From the NCBI RefSeq assembly GCF_023333595.1, contig NZ_JAIQZM010000003.1, forward strand, positions 62,001 to 126,000: a stretch of 64,000 nt of DNA. The letters are read 5' to 3'. Positions within the stretch are counted from its first letter, which is position 1. Each line of letters starts with the position of its first letter. The translations under genes were made by a program, and so were the position numbers. Below are positions 16,449-26,200 of this stretch, in pieces. The stretch is from Argonema galeatum A003/A1 (GTDB lineage: Bacteria > Cyanobacteriota > Cyanobacteriia > Cyanobacteriales > Aerosakkonemataceae). The notes under the pieces are model-generated. The model searched no databases and was not told where the DNA came from. It worked only from the letters and a program-made list of their open reading frames with translations.

Positions 16449-17300
16449 TTAAGTGAGGCGGTTTGGATCGACGCCCAATTCCCGTAGCTTGGCTGCTAAA
16501 ACATCGGCGCGTTGACGTTCTTGCTCAGCGCGTTGGTGTTCTTGCTCAGCGCGTTGACGTTCTTGCTCAGCGCGTTGACGTTCTTGCTCAGCGCGTTGAC
16601 GTTCTTGCTCAGCGCGTTGGCGTTCTTGCTCGGCGCGTTGGCGTTCCAGGTCTGCTTGCTCCGAACTCCACAACAACAAGTTACCGGCTTCATCCCACCA
16701 GCGTAACCAATGAGTCGTCATCCCTAAGCGAGTGCCGTACCAACTTCCCAGGAATAACTCGATTTCGGGAAGAAAGAAGCGTCCGGCGGCGATCGGCTCC
16801 TGCAATCGATAGCGATCGTCCTGGAGGCGACGCACTTCCAAGGTCGGTGTGTGGGGATCGAAAATTATGTATGTCGGAACTTGAAGAATTTGCTCGTAGA
16901 AGTGCAGCTTGCCATAGGGAAAGGTGGGGCGAATAGAATATTCTCCAGCGTCGGTTTCCGAAAGAAATTCCATGACGATCGCAACTCTATCGCCTTCCGA
17001 ATTCGGTGTGTAACTGCGACGCACTACATTATCCGCGATCGGCAATACACGCGGGACATAGAACCAATCGGGTGCTTTGACTACGGTTTTTTGGTTCACC
17101 GTTGCCACTAGGCCAAAGTTCGAGCCTATCAGCATTGAGGGCTCAATTCGATCGGCTGCACCCAGCGCATCCGTCAATGCTGCCGCCAAGGGAGGCTGTT
17201 GAATATTTTCCACAGGGTCATCGGGCAGAATAAAGTCCTCTGGAAGCTTTTCCCAAGTCACGATCGGCGTTTGGGGTTGCGGAGCGACTTCGAGAACCAT
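16449..17300 (-). CDS. Uma2-family (DUF820) nuclease-like protein with heptad tail
   Basis: The 283-residue protein from ATG 17300 (in-frame ATGs at 17321 and 17312 are alternatives) has the Uma2 core: APDWFYVPRV, IVMEFLSETD and FYEQILQVPTYIIFDP, which carry the Asp and Glu of the restriction-endonuclease-like (PD-(D/E)XK) fold. The C-terminus has seven near-perfect ERQRAEQ units, encoded by 21-bp tandem repeats (about 16507-16650), predicted as a long charged coiled coil. Uma2 genes are very numerous in cyanobacteria and their role is unsettled. Repeat number may vary between strains. Confidence 0.88.
   Translation of the reverse strand: MVLEVAPQPQTPIVTWEKLPEDFILPDDPVENIQQPPLAAALTDALGAADRIEPSMLIGSNFGLVATVNQKTVVKAPDWFYVPRVLPIADNVVRRSYTPNSEGDRVAIVMEFLSETDAGEYSIRPTFPYGKLHFYEQILQVPTYIIFDPHTPTLEVRRLQDDRYRLQEPIAAGRFFLPEIELFLGSWYGTRLGMTTHWLRWWDEAGNLLLWSSEQADLERQRAEQERQRAEQERQRAEQERQRAEQERQRAEQEHQRAEQERQRADVLAAKLRELGVDPNRLT
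16507..16650. repeat. 21-bp coding tandem repeat in the Uma2 gene
   Basis: About seven near-identical 21-bp units (cgttgacgttcttgctcagcg and close variants) lie head to tail inside the Uma2 gene. Each encodes one ERQRAEQ heptad. Five units are nearly perfect, which points to recent expansion by slippage. Confidence 0.9.
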
Positions 17301-17521
17301 AAGTCTAACCATCAATAGCAAATGGATTTCTCCATCATAGAGGCAATTTGCTCAAAGCACGCTGATAGGCTCAACCGCTTTCCTGACAACAGATCTGAGT
17401 AATTGGTAAATTTGGCTACAACAACCGAAAAGGTAAAAAAAACACAATTTGAATTGAGGATTATAGGATATTCTGGAACACTAGAAAATAGCCGTATGTA
17501 GTCGGATAGAAACCAAAAAGC

Positions 17522-18688
17522 ATGAAGCTGGCAGCACGAGTTAGTCAGGTAGCGCCTTCCCTAACGTTAGCGATCGCCGCCAAAGCCAAGGCGATGAAGG
17601 TGGTGGGAATAGATGTGTGTAGTTTCAGCGCTGGTGAACCGGATTTCGATACACCAGAGCATATCAAAACTGCTGCCAAGCAGGCTCTGGATGAGGGTAA
17701 GACCAAGTATGGCCCTTCCGCTGGGGAGCCGAAGTTGCGGGAGGCGATCGCGCACAAGCTGAAAACGCAAAATGGACTCGGTTACACGGCTGATAACGTG
17801 ATTGTTACCAATGGTGGCAAGCATTCTTTATTCAACCTGATGCTGGCGCTGATCGAAGATCGGGCGGAAGTAATTATTCCAGCTCCCTATTGGCTGAGTT
17901 ATCCAGAAATGGTGAAGCTGGCAAGCGGTGTCCCAGTAATTGTCCCCACTGATGAGAAAAATAACTACAAAATTACGCCAGAGCAACTGCGTCAGGCGAT
18001 AACGCCCAAAACCCGCTTATTTATCCTCAATTCTCCCTCTAATCCCACAGGCGCAGTTTATACACCAGATGAGATTAAGGCGCTTGCAGAGGTGGTAGTT
18101 GAGAAAGATATTTTGGTTGTTTCTGACGAAATTTACGAGAAAATCATCTACGACGGGGTAAAACACCTCAGCATTGGCGCGGTTAGTCCAGCAGTTTTCG
18201 ATCGCACAATTATCAGCAGTGGTTTTGCCAAAGCTTACTCGATGACGGGTTGGCGAATAGGCTATTTGGCGGGGCCCGTTGAGTTAATTAAAGCTGTGAG
18301 TACCATCCAAGGACACAGTACATCGAATGTCTGTACTTTTGCCCAGTATGGTGCGATCGCCGCTTTGTCAAGTCCGCAAGACTGTGTGGAAGAGATGCGC
18401 CAAGCTTTTGCTCTTCGGCGTCAGGTGATGTTTGAACGCCTTAACGCTATCCCTGGTTTAACTTGTCCCAAACCAGATGGTGCCTTTTACCTGTTTGTCA
18501 ATATCACCCAAACTGGCATGACTTCTCTGGAATTTTGCGATGCACTGCTAGAATCTGAGCAAGTTGCGGCTATCCCCGGTATTGCTTTTGGTGCAGATGA
18601 CTGTATCCGCCTGTCTTACGCGACTGACATGACTTCAATTGAGAAGGGGATGGAACGCATGGATAGGTTTGTGCGATCGCGTACCTAA
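17522..18688 (+). CDS. aspC: Aspartate/prephenate-type aminotransferase, class I
   Basis: This 388-residue fold-type I PLP enzyme matches the cyanobacterial aspartate aminotransferase subfamily (aspartate + 2-oxoglutarate to oxaloacetate + glutamate; some members also use prephenate). Landmarks are [13 protein letters not shown] at the start, [24 protein letters not shown], the VSDEIYE stretch contacting PLP and the Schiff-base Lys in [17 protein letters not shown] (near 240). The C-terminal IRLSYA carries the carboxylate-binding Arg. It is a single cytoplasmic-enzyme gene ending in a clear terminator. Confidence 0.93.
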   Translation: MKLAARVSQVAPSLTLAIAAKAKAMKVVGIDVCSFSAGEPDFDTPEHIKTAAKQALDEGKTKYGPSAGEPKLREAIAHKLKTQNGLGYTADNVIVTNGGKHSLFNLMLALIEDRAEVIIPAPYWLSYPEMVKLASGVPVIVPTDEKNNYKITPEQLRQAITPKTRLFILNSPSNPTGAVYTPDEIKALAEVVVEKDILVVSDEIYEKIIYDGVKHLSIGAVSPAVFDRTIISSGFAKAYSMTGWRIGYLAGPVELIKAVSTIQGHSTSNVCTFAQYGAIAALSSPQDCVEEMRQAFALRRQVMFERLNAIPGLTCPKPDGAFYLFVNITQTGMTSLEFCDALLESEQVAAIPGIAFGADDCIRLSYATDMTSIEKGMERMDRFVRSRT

Positions 18689-19197
18689 GCTTTGGATTTT
18701 CAGCCAAAGACACGCCGATGGATGCAGATAAATGAGGCAATTATCTACATCCATCCCATCAAAATCAAATCTTGACGGTGCGTTAGGCACGCCTAACGCA
18801 CTTTATTTTTGCAGTATTTTCTCACGATTTTATCAGTCTTTTCTCAGAATCAATTGCTAGGCTGGTCATTGGTCATTACTTAAACGCTGATATCGGTTCC
18901 CGTAGCATCGGTTGCCTAAAAATTTGCGTGCGTTTCATATCTGCGTCCATCTGCGTTCATCCGTCTTCATCTGCGGTAAAAATCTAACCAATGATAACAA
19001 CAGATAATTTCTGGATCTCGCTTATGTACTACTGATACACCAACCCTTTGGAGATCCCCTTAAATCCCCCTTGAAAAAGGGGACTTTGGAAGCTCTCTTG
19101 TCCCCCCCTTAAAAAGGGGGGCTAGGGGGGATCGTCTGATACTTCTCAAACTTCCTCGATAACTGAAAACTAATAAATTACACGAGTTTGCTATTAA
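18689..19197. other. 509-bp intergenic region after aspC
   Basis: No gene is seen. The stretch contains the aspC terminator (18778-18811), common short repeats of the type tctgcgtccatctgcgttca (18942-18961), and a palindromic block near 19050-19134 (ccccttaaatcccccttg...cttaaaaaggggggctagg) of the same kind as the MITE cores at 10300 and 54750 but without their 19-bp ends. Confidence 0.55.
18778..18811 (+). terminator. Rho-independent terminator of aspC
   Basis: An 11-bp stem gtgcgttaggc / gcctaacgcac with a 2-nt centre is followed by tttattttt. It lies about 90 bp after the aspC stop codon and is the best terminator in this part of the window. Confidence 0.75.
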
Positions 19198-20652
19198 ATG
19201 CAATTTATCAAGATTATATTGAAACAAACAAAGCGAATTTGGAAAAAGTTAGATCCATTCTCCTTGCGATCGCGCCTGACAATTGGGATTGCCGCAGTTT
19301 CAGCATTGGGTTTGAGTGGCGTCGCCATCTGGACTAGCTGGCAAATGCAGCAGCAGTTAATAGTTACTCATCAGAAAAATATCGAGAATATTGCTAAGCG
19401 ATTTCCTCGCGATGTGCAACTCTACAGCGAGATGTTGCCCGTGGAAACTGGGTTGCAAAAAGCTATTAATAATCTGACGACTGAGGATATTCTGTTGTGG
19501 GTGAGATATCCTGATGGTAGTATTGCGGCTCAATCGCCTAATTTTTTGTTTGGCACCGAAAGCGCTTTTGCTACCAAACTCATGTCCCTTGCAGAAATGC
19601 CGCAGCAGCCGGAAGTTTACGCACTGAATGGACGCTACTGGGTGCTGTGCGGTGCCGTCTTAGAAGTGAAGGGTCAAATGCTGGGCAAAGTCTACATCGC
19701 ACGGGATATCACTCGCGATCGAGAGATGTTTTTAATAGTGATTCGCAACTTGTGGATTGCCAGTATTTTATCAATCTTAGGGATAACAGGTGCGATCGCA
19801 CTCTACATTCAGAAATCTCTCCAACCGTTGCTACAGTTGAGTCAGCTAGCTGGAACTATTTCTCCTGATAATTTGAATAAGGTAAAGCTAGATCTCGATC
19901 GGGCCCCAAGCGAAGTCAAAGAATTAGCGAAAATGTGGGATATGATGTTGTCTCGTCTGTCGCAAGCATGGGAACAACAACGAGAATTTGTCGGCAATGT
20001 TTCCCACGAATTACGGACACCTCTAACTATTGTTCACGGTTATTTGCAAAGTACGCTCAGGCGGGGCAACAATCTAACTGAACCGCAGCGAGAAGCTTTG
20101 GAAATTGCCGCTTCGGAAGCAGAACGTACAATTAGATTATTGCAAGATTTATTGGATTTGGCAAGAGCAGATAGCGGTTATTTACATTTACATTTAGAAC
20201 CGCTGATGTTGAACGATCTTGTGGCGGAAGTTGTGGGAATGGCAGAACAATTTAGTCATCGTGTGGTTATAAGTGAAGCTCATACTAAATTGATAGAAGT
20301 GAAATCCGATCGAAATCGTCTCAAACAAGTGCTGCTTAACTTGATAGACAATGCGCTGAAATATTCCGACGGCGAAGCAGCTGTAATCTTGAAATTAGAT
20401 TGTCAGGACGATCGGGCCATTATTCAAGTGTGCGATCGGGGTGGCGGCATTTCTTTGCAACATCAAAGCCGCATTTTTGAGCGGTTTTATCGCGTCGATG
20501 AAGCGAGGGCGCGTTCCACTGGTGGTACTGGTTTGGGGTTATCAATTGTGAAAACGCTGGTCGAGGGAATGGGGGGAAATGTCAAGGTCCGATCGAAACT
20601 AGGTGAAGGTAGTGTATTTACGGTTACTTTGCCTGCACAGTTATCAAAATAA
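19198..20652 (+). CDS. Membrane sensor histidine kinase
   Basis: This 484-residue kinase has a first membrane helix (about 30-48), an extracytoplasmic sensor (about 50-180), a second helix (about 180-200), a HAMP-like linker, a HisKA domain with FVGNVSHELRTPL (phospho-His near 268), and a HATPase with N box NLIDNALKYSD, G1 CDRGGGI and G2 GTGLGLSIVKTL. All catalytic parts are intact. No response regulator is adjacent; the OmpR-type regulator at 30927 is of the type that, as I recall, pairs with this kinase layout (ManS/ManR manganese sensing), but that link is inference. Confidence 0.93.
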   Translation: MQFIKIILKQTKRIWKKLDPFSLRSRLTIGIAAVSALGLSGVAIWTSWQMQQQLIVTHQKNIENIAKRFPRDVQLYSEMLPVETGLQKAINNLTTEDILLWVRYPDGSIAAQSPNFLFGTESAFATKLMSLAEMPQQPEVYALNGRYWVLCGAVLEVKGQMLGKVYIARDITRDREMFLIVIRNLWIASILSILGITGAIALYIQKSLQPLLQLSQLAGTISPDNLNKVKLDLDRAPSEVKELAKMWDMMLSRLSQAWEQQREFVGNVSHELRTPLTIVHGYLQSTLRRGNNLTEPQREALEIAASEAERTIRLLQDLLDLARADSGYLHLHLEPLMLNDLVAEVVGMAEQFSHRVVISEAHTKLIEVKSDRNRLKQVLLNLIDNALKYSDGEAAVILKLDCQDDRAIIQVCDRGGGISLQHQSRIFERFYRVDEARARSTGGTGLGLSIVKTLVEGMGGNVKVRSKLGEGSVFTVTLPAQLSK

Positions 20653-20664
20653 TAGCTAAAATAG

Positions 20665-21312
20665 TTGAAAGAGTTACTTAGCCTTTATCAAAATTATGGT
20701 CTTATGGCTTACAGTGATTTTACTTTAGATAGAGTGGTAAAAACTTTTGGCTTAACTATTTCTAGCAAAGTGGATCTATACTCTAGTGTACCGGAGTTGA
20801 AATGTAGCGACTTTTTAGCAGAGACAATTCGATATAACCTGCCTTTTGCGCTTGGTAGCAACACGGAAAAGTCGCGTTCCGAAATGATTATATCACCTAT
20901 TTTATTAGAATTAATAAGGCAATTAAATTTTCAAGCGAGTTTATTTTCCGGGATAGACTTTAGTGTAGATGCCGAAAGGGGATTGAATGGAACTTGCGAT
21001 TTTTTGATTAGCCGATTACCAGAATTTCTGATGCTCAAAGCGCCTGTCATTATTATTGTAGAAGCAAAGAAAGAGAATATTAATGCTGGATTGGGGCAGT
21101 GTATAGCTGAAATGGTAGCAGCGAGAATCTTTAATGAGCGCGAAGGCGAGAACATACCAGCAATTTATGGGACTGTTACTACTGGAACAACTTGGAAATT
21201 TTTGAAACTGGAAGGGGAAGTAATCAATATTGACTTACCTGAATATTACTTAAATAATGTCAATAAAATTCTGGGCATATTAGCGAGTGGGCTTAATGAG
21301 GTGGAGAAATAA
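20665..21312 (+). CDS. PD-(D/E)XK-like protein of unknown function
   Basis: The 215-residue frame starts at TTG 20665; ATG 20704 (MAYSDFTLD) is the conservative alternative and gives 202 residues. A core with GTCDFLI followed about 25 residues later by IIIVEAKKEN fits the D...ExK signature of restriction-endonuclease-like folds, as in the N-terminal domains of type I restriction subunits. No helicase or methylase genes are nearby. Cyanobacteria contain many stand-alone relatives. Nuclease activity is inferred from the motif only. Confidence 0.7.
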   Translation: MKELLSLYQNYGLMAYSDFTLDRVVKTFGLTISSKVDLYSSVPELKCSDFLAETIRYNLPFALGSNTEKSRSEMIISPILLELIRQLNFQASLFSGIDFSVDAERGLNGTCDFLISRLPEFLMLKAPVIIIVEAKKENINAGLGQCIAEMVAARIFNEREGENIPAIYGTVTTGTTWKFLKLEGEVINIDLPEYYLNNVNKILGILASGLNEVEK

Positions 21313-21430
21313 AAGAAGTGGGTAAGCAAATCCTAAAATTGCTCTGTTGTGGGGCAGGGGCAAGGCGTCCCGCCCGCCCATTGCATTGGTGCAAGATCTG
21401 AGATAGGAAAACCCAATATATGCTTTAACT

Positions 21431-21464
21431 ACTACTTGCCGTTTATCTCTAAAATGAGGCAATA
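21431..21464 (+). repeat. 34-bp direct repeat, copy 1
   Basis: The segment beginning actacttgccgttta and ending aaaatgaggcaata matches 22621-22654 at 31 of 34 positions in the same orientation. It sits exactly at the 5' edge of the broken nucleotidyltransferase. The two copies are 1190 bp apart and bracket that fragment and the Uma2 gene. Confidence 0.75.
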
Positions 21465-21841
21465 GTGAATTTTGTCAGCGTTGGCAGATTATTGAATTTG
21501 CTGTATTCGGTTCTGTTCTGAGGTCAGATTTTCGTTCTGATAGTGATATTGATGTTTTAGTGACCTTTGCACCGGAAGCTAAACGAGGCTTGACTGAAAC
21601 CCTACAAATGCAAGACGAATTGAAATCGATGTTTCATAGAAAAGTTGATTTTATTGTCAAGACAGCTTTGGCTTCGCTGTTAGCCCGCCTGCGATTCAAA
21701 TCGAAGGCTAATAGTGAAAGGGCATTAACATGGACTTGCGTAAGCGATCGCATTTGGATGAAGTTGAAGAAAATGCGATCGCTTCTGAATGCTAGGAACG
21801 TGGTACAATCGCTGAAACAAGCAATTTTCGTTAAAGATTAG
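21458..21841 (+). pseudogene. MNT-type nucleotidyltransferase, truncated
   Basis: In this frame IIEFAVFGSVLRSDF...SDSDIDVLVTF is a clear minimal nucleotidyltransferase (MNT) signature with the GS motif and the metal-binding DxD. Homology runs only from about 21464 to 21670 (HRKVDFIVKTALA). A stop lies just upstream (TGA 21455) and no start codon precedes the motif, so the N-terminus is missing; the C-terminus reads into unrelated, repeat-like sequence. No HEPN toxin partner is found. This is a dead remnant of a HEPN-MNT toxin-antitoxin module. Confidence 0.75.
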
Positions 21842-22562
21842 GCAAATTATTGGGATCGATACCCTGAGATCTCAAATAAGCGATCAGCCTTTCTTTTTCC
21901 TGGCGTTCCTGTTCAATTTTTTCTATCGCCCAAGGTAACAAATTACCATCTTTATCCCACCACCTTAACCAATACCCAGTTCTTCCTTCTTTTGTTCCTT
22001 GCCAAGTTCCTAAAAATAATCCCATTGTTTCAATCCAATGACGACCATTTTCATCAGGTTGCTTTAATTCATAGCGCTCATTTTCCAGTTGATAATATTC
22101 TAATAACCCGCCATCTGGATCGAATATGACGTAAATGGGAATTTGCAATATCTGTTCGTAGAAAAACCATTTTCCAGGTGGATAGGTGCGCTTAAAAGAA
22201 TATTCGCTCCCATCTTTATCTGACAAAAATTCTATGACAATAGCTGGCACTTCCCCTTCTAAATTAGGTGTATAGCTTTGGCGTTCTGCTAAAATCTCTT
22301 TCACTGATGCTACATATACCCAATCTGGTGCTTTGGCGATAAATTGCCCGTTTATTGTGGCACACAGAGCAAAGTTGGAGGCGATCAACATTTGTGGTTG
22401 AATAAAACCACTGATTTCTAAACTTTCCCGTAAAGCACCTGCTAAAAGTGGTTGTCCTGTATTATCCACTGGTTCATCCTCTAACTGAAAATCATCGGGT
22501 AGAGCTTCCCAAGAAATGACCAATCCTGGAGGTGATTTGGTTTCGCTGAATAGGGTTGCCAT
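21831..22562 (-). CDS. Uma2-family (DUF820) nuclease-like protein
   Basis: This 243-residue protein keeps the Uma2 core in order: GFIQPQMLIASNFALC, KAPDWVYVASV, AIVIEFLSDKDGSEYSF and FFYEQILQIPIYVIFDP, with the acidic residues of the PD-(D/E)XK-like active site. It is a paralogue of the protein at 16449-17300 (same layout and C-terminal YWLRWW segment) but lacks the heptad tail. The gene's stop overlaps the end of the broken nucleotidyltransferase frame by 11 bp. The role is unknown. Confidence 0.88.
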   Translation of the reverse strand: MATLFSETKSPPGLVISWEALPDDFQLEDEPVDNTGQPLLAGALRESLEISGFIQPQMLIASNFALCATINGQFIAKAPDWVYVASVKEILAERQSYTPNLEGEVPAIVIEFLSDKDGSEYSFKRTYPPGKWFFYEQILQIPIYVIFDPDGGLLEYYQLENERYELKQPDENGRHWIETMGLFLGTWQGTKEGRTGYWLRWWDKDGNLLPWAIEKIEQERQEKERLIAYLRSQGIDPNNLPNL

Positions 22563-22620
22563 AAACGCTACGGTTGATTTATTTTGATTTTATCAAAGTT
22601 TCGGTGGTGAGGCGCTTAAG

Positions 22621-22654
22621 ACTACTTGCCGTTTCTGTCCAAAATGAGGCAATA
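22621..22654 (+). repeat. 34-bp direct repeat, copy 2
   Basis: This is the second copy of the repeat at 21431-21464, in the same orientation. It lies 31 bp upstream of the start of the helical/STAND-WD40 gene and may overlap its leader or promoter. Confidence 0.75.
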
Positions 22655-22684
22655 TAGGGAAAAATCCTACTTATAGGTCAACCT

Positions 22685-23185
22685 ATGCCTGCAAGCCGTA
22701 GATTAGCTGACTTAGAAAAAGCTTTAGAATTGCGATACGAGACACTTGGCAAGGCGGAAAAGCGTCTTGCCATCACGGACGAAATTTTTGCAAAAAACGC
22801 TATCGAGCAAAGAATTCGGGAAGAAGTTCTACCAGAACTTCGCCAGTGTGAGGCGGAGTATTGGGAAGTTTTGGCGCAAGAAGCACGCACTTGTGCAGTC
22901 GAAGAAGTCGAGGCGCAGAATGCCATTGACGTTGTTGTGCAGGAGGTAGAACTGATTGAGAATAATCCTAATGCCAACTATCCGGCTGAGTTGCTGAACT
23001 TGTTGAGGGAAATTCGAGACACGCTTAAAGAACCAGAAACGCCTGTAGAAGGGAAGGCAAAGTTGGCTTTGAATCTTCTGCCTGGGATTATCACCTACGA
23101 GGTGGAGTTAGATACGGAAAAAGCTTTGAGGAGAGTTAAAGAGCCATTCAAACGACTGTTTAGGGGTGCAATTGAAAAAAAGTAA
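22685..23185 (+). CDS. Helical N-terminal module of a STAND-WD40 protein (zero-frame product)
   Basis: Read in the zero frame this is a 166-residue, almost wholly helical acidic protein with coiled-coil character (residues 5-80 and 85-130). It has no enzyme motif. Its place directly before a STAND ATPase suggests an effector-associated type adaptor domain (inference). The zero frame ends GAA AAA AAG TAA at 23174-23185. The heptamer A AAA AAG, a 5-nt spacer and a perfect 9-bp hairpin then follow. A -1 shift here would fuse this module to the next frame, giving one 1332-residue protein. The short form would be the non-shifted product. Confidence 0.75.
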   Translation: MPASRRLADLEKALELRYETLGKAEKRLAITDEIFAKNAIEQRIREEVLPELRQCEAEYWEVLAQEARTCAVEEVEAQNAIDVVVQEVELIENNPNANYPAELLNLLREIRDTLKEPETPVEGKAKLALNLLPGIITYEVELDTEKALRRVKEPFKRLFRGAIEKK

Positions 23186-23215
23186 TTAGCCCCGATGATT
23201 GTCCGTATCGGGGCT
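23176..23215 (+). promoter_or_regulatory. Candidate programmed -1 frameshift signal
   Basis: The slippery heptamer A AAA AAG occupies 23176-23182 in the correct zero-frame phase, the same heptamer used by E. coli dnaX. After a 5-nt spacer (taatt, holding the zero-frame stop) comes a perfect 9-bp stem agccccgat (23188-23196) / atcggggct (23207-23215) with a 10-nt loop. After a -1 slip the next codon is GTA at 23182, and the frame continues through VISPDDCPYRGL into the STAND protein. Transcriptional slippage on the seven-A run, or a plain indel, would also join the frames. Confidence 0.7.
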
Positions 23216-26200
23216 TGTTGGCATTTCAGGAGGAGGATGAAAAGTTTTTCTTTGGGCGGGAAACGTTTGTTGATGGGTTAGTTCGAGTTGTACAGCAACA
23301 GCCTTTAGTCGCTGTAATTGGTTCTTCGGGTAGCGGCAAGTCTTCCGTTGTATTGGCGGGACTGATTCCCAAGTTGCGAGAAGCGGGAAGCTGGTTAATT
23401 GAGTCTTTTCGTCCGAATAAACAACCATTTTACGAGCTTGCTGCTGCTCTCATCAGTCAGCTAGAACCCGAACTTGGCAAAACGGATAAGAATATTAAAG
23501 CCAAAGAACTTGCCGCATCTATCCGCCAGCATGGTTTTACAGCCGATGTGTCAGCAATTCTCAAGGATAAGCCTGGAAAGCGTCTGCTGCTGGTGATTGA
23601 CCAGTTTGAGGAACTTTATACCGGATGCACGGATACAGAGCAACAGCAGTTTGTCGATGCGTTGCTGGCAGCAGTTGAGTCAGCTTCTCCCGCAGTTACC
23701 CTGGTGTTAACGCTACGGGCAGATTTTTATAGTTATGTGGTGAATTATCCCCCCTTCACCGAAGCGTTAAACAAGTACCCGGCAAAGAATATCACGCTGA
23801 TGAAAGCGGAGGAGATGCAAGCAGCAATTGAGCGCCCTGCTGAGAAAATGGGGGTGAAACTGCAGGAAAAACTGACACAGCGAATTCTGGATGATGTGAA
23901 ACAGGAACCGGGAAACTTGCCGTTGCTGGAGTTTGCGCTGACTCAACTGTGGGAAAAGCAGAGTCAGGGACTATTGACGCATCAGGCATACTCAGAGATT
24001 GGGGGAGTGGCAAAGGCACTGAGCAATCATGCCGAAGCGGTTTATGGCAAGCTGAGTGAGCAAGAGCAGAAACAGGCACAACGGATTTTTTTACAGTTAG
24101 TGCGTCCGGGGGAAGGGACGGAGGATACCCGACGGGTGGCGACTCGTGGGGAGGTGGGTGAGGAATGTTGGGAGTTGATCCGGCGCACAGATGGTTTAGC
24201 GGGTGTGCGTTTGGTGGTTACGGGACGCAATGAAGCCACAGAGGAAAAAACGGTTGAGGTTGTCCACGAGGCGTTGATTCGAGAATGGGGACAGTTGCAG
24301 GAATGGATAGAAAATGACCGCGCTTTTCTCACTTGGCGGCATCAACTGCGGACACAAATGGCGACATGGAACTCTGAGGGTCAAGATGAAGAGGCTTTGT
24401 TACCGGGAAAACCTCTGGTTATTGCTGAAGATTGGTTAAAAAAGCGCACATCAGACTTGATAAATGAGCGGGAATATATCGAGCAAAGTTTGAACCTGCG
24501 GCAACAAGAGCAAGAGAAACAGAAACGCAGTCGGCAGACGACTATTTCAGTGTTGACGGTCTTTTCAGCACTTGCTCTGTTTTTGGCAGGATTCGCGGGG
24601 GTGCAATGGCGGCAAACACAATTTCAAAAGCAACAACTTGAAATTAGCCAAGGGGAACTTAGGATTAATTATTCAAATGCACTCTTTAATGAAGAAGGCC
24701 AACAGTTTGATGCACTGATTGAAGCTTTGCGAGGTGCAAAACTACTGCGCTCAAAAGCGAATCTGCCAATAGAAGCAGTAACGGCGTTGCGACAAGGGAT
24801 TTACCGTGTACAAGAGCGCAACCGCTTGGAAGGGCATAGCAATTGGATCAATAGTGTTACTTTTAGTCCCGATGGTAAAACCTTGGCTTCCGGCAGTCGT
24901 GACACCACTATTAAGCTTTGGGATGTCAAGACAGGCAAATTAATCCGCACCATCGAGCATAGCGGTTCGATCGTTAGCCTTAGTTTCAGTCCCGATGGCA
25001 AAACCCTGGCTTCTGGCGGTGGTGATAATACCATCAAACTCTGGAATGTTAATACAGGCCAAGAAATCAAAACCCTCACTAAGCAGGGTAAGTATGGCTT
25101 TAGCATCAGTTTCAGTCCCGATGGCAAAACTCTGGCTTCTGGTAGTGAGGAAAAGACCATCAAAATTTGGGATGTCAAGACCGGAAAAGAAATTATCACC
25201 CTCAATGGGCATAAAGCTGATATCAATAGCGTCAGTTTCAGTCGTGATGGCAAAATCCTAGCTTCTGGAAGCACTGACAAAAGCATCAAACTCTGGGATG
25301 TTAAGACGGGGAAAGAAATCAAAACCCTTAATGGGCATAGCGATCGAGTCAGAAGCGTCAGTTTCAGTCCTGATGGTAAAACCTTGGCTTCTGGCAGTGA
25401 TGACAACACGATCAAAATCTGGAATGTCGCTACGGGCAAAGAAATCAAAACTCTCAGTGGGCATAACGCTTTCATCTATAGCGTCAGTTTCAGCCCTGAT
25501 GGTAAAACCTTGGCTTCTGGCAGTGATGACAACACTATGAAACTCTGGAATGTCGCTACGGGCGAAGAAACCATCAACTTCAATGAACATAAGGATTCAA
25601 TCTCTAGCGTCAGTTTCAGTCCCGATGGTAAAACCTTGGCTTCTGGTAGTTTTGACAAAACCATCAAAATTTGGAATGTCTCCATAGGCGAAGAAAAAAG
25701 CCTTAAGGGGCATAAGGACTCCATCTTTAGCGTCAGTTTCAGTCCCGATGGCAAAACTTTGGCTTCTGGTGGTTTTGACAACACCATCAAACTCTGGAAT
25801 GTCGATACGGGCAAAGCAAAAACCCTCAAGGGGCATAAGGATGCGATCCAAAGCCTCAGTTTCAGTCCCGATGGCAAAACCCTGGCTTCTGGCAGTCGTG
25901 ACAAAACCATCAAACTCTGGAATGTTGCTACGGGCAAAGTAAAAAAGACCCTCAATGGGCATAGCAATACAGTCTATAGCGTCAGTTTCAGTCATGATGG
26001 CAAAACCCTAGCTTCTGGAAGCGCTGACAAAACCATCAAACTCTGGGATGTTGCTAAAGGCAAAGAAATCAAAACCCTCAATGGGCATAGCGATGAGGTC
26101 AATAGCGTTAGTTTCAGTCATGATGGCAAAACCCTAGCTTCTGGCAGTGATGACAAAACCATCAAACTCTGGGATGTTGCTAAAGGCAAAGAAATCAAAA

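Noticed and set aside
21717..21785. Possible HEPN toxin start after the broken nucleotidyltransferase
   Set aside because: The frame from the ATG stops after 22 codons and has no HEPN motif.
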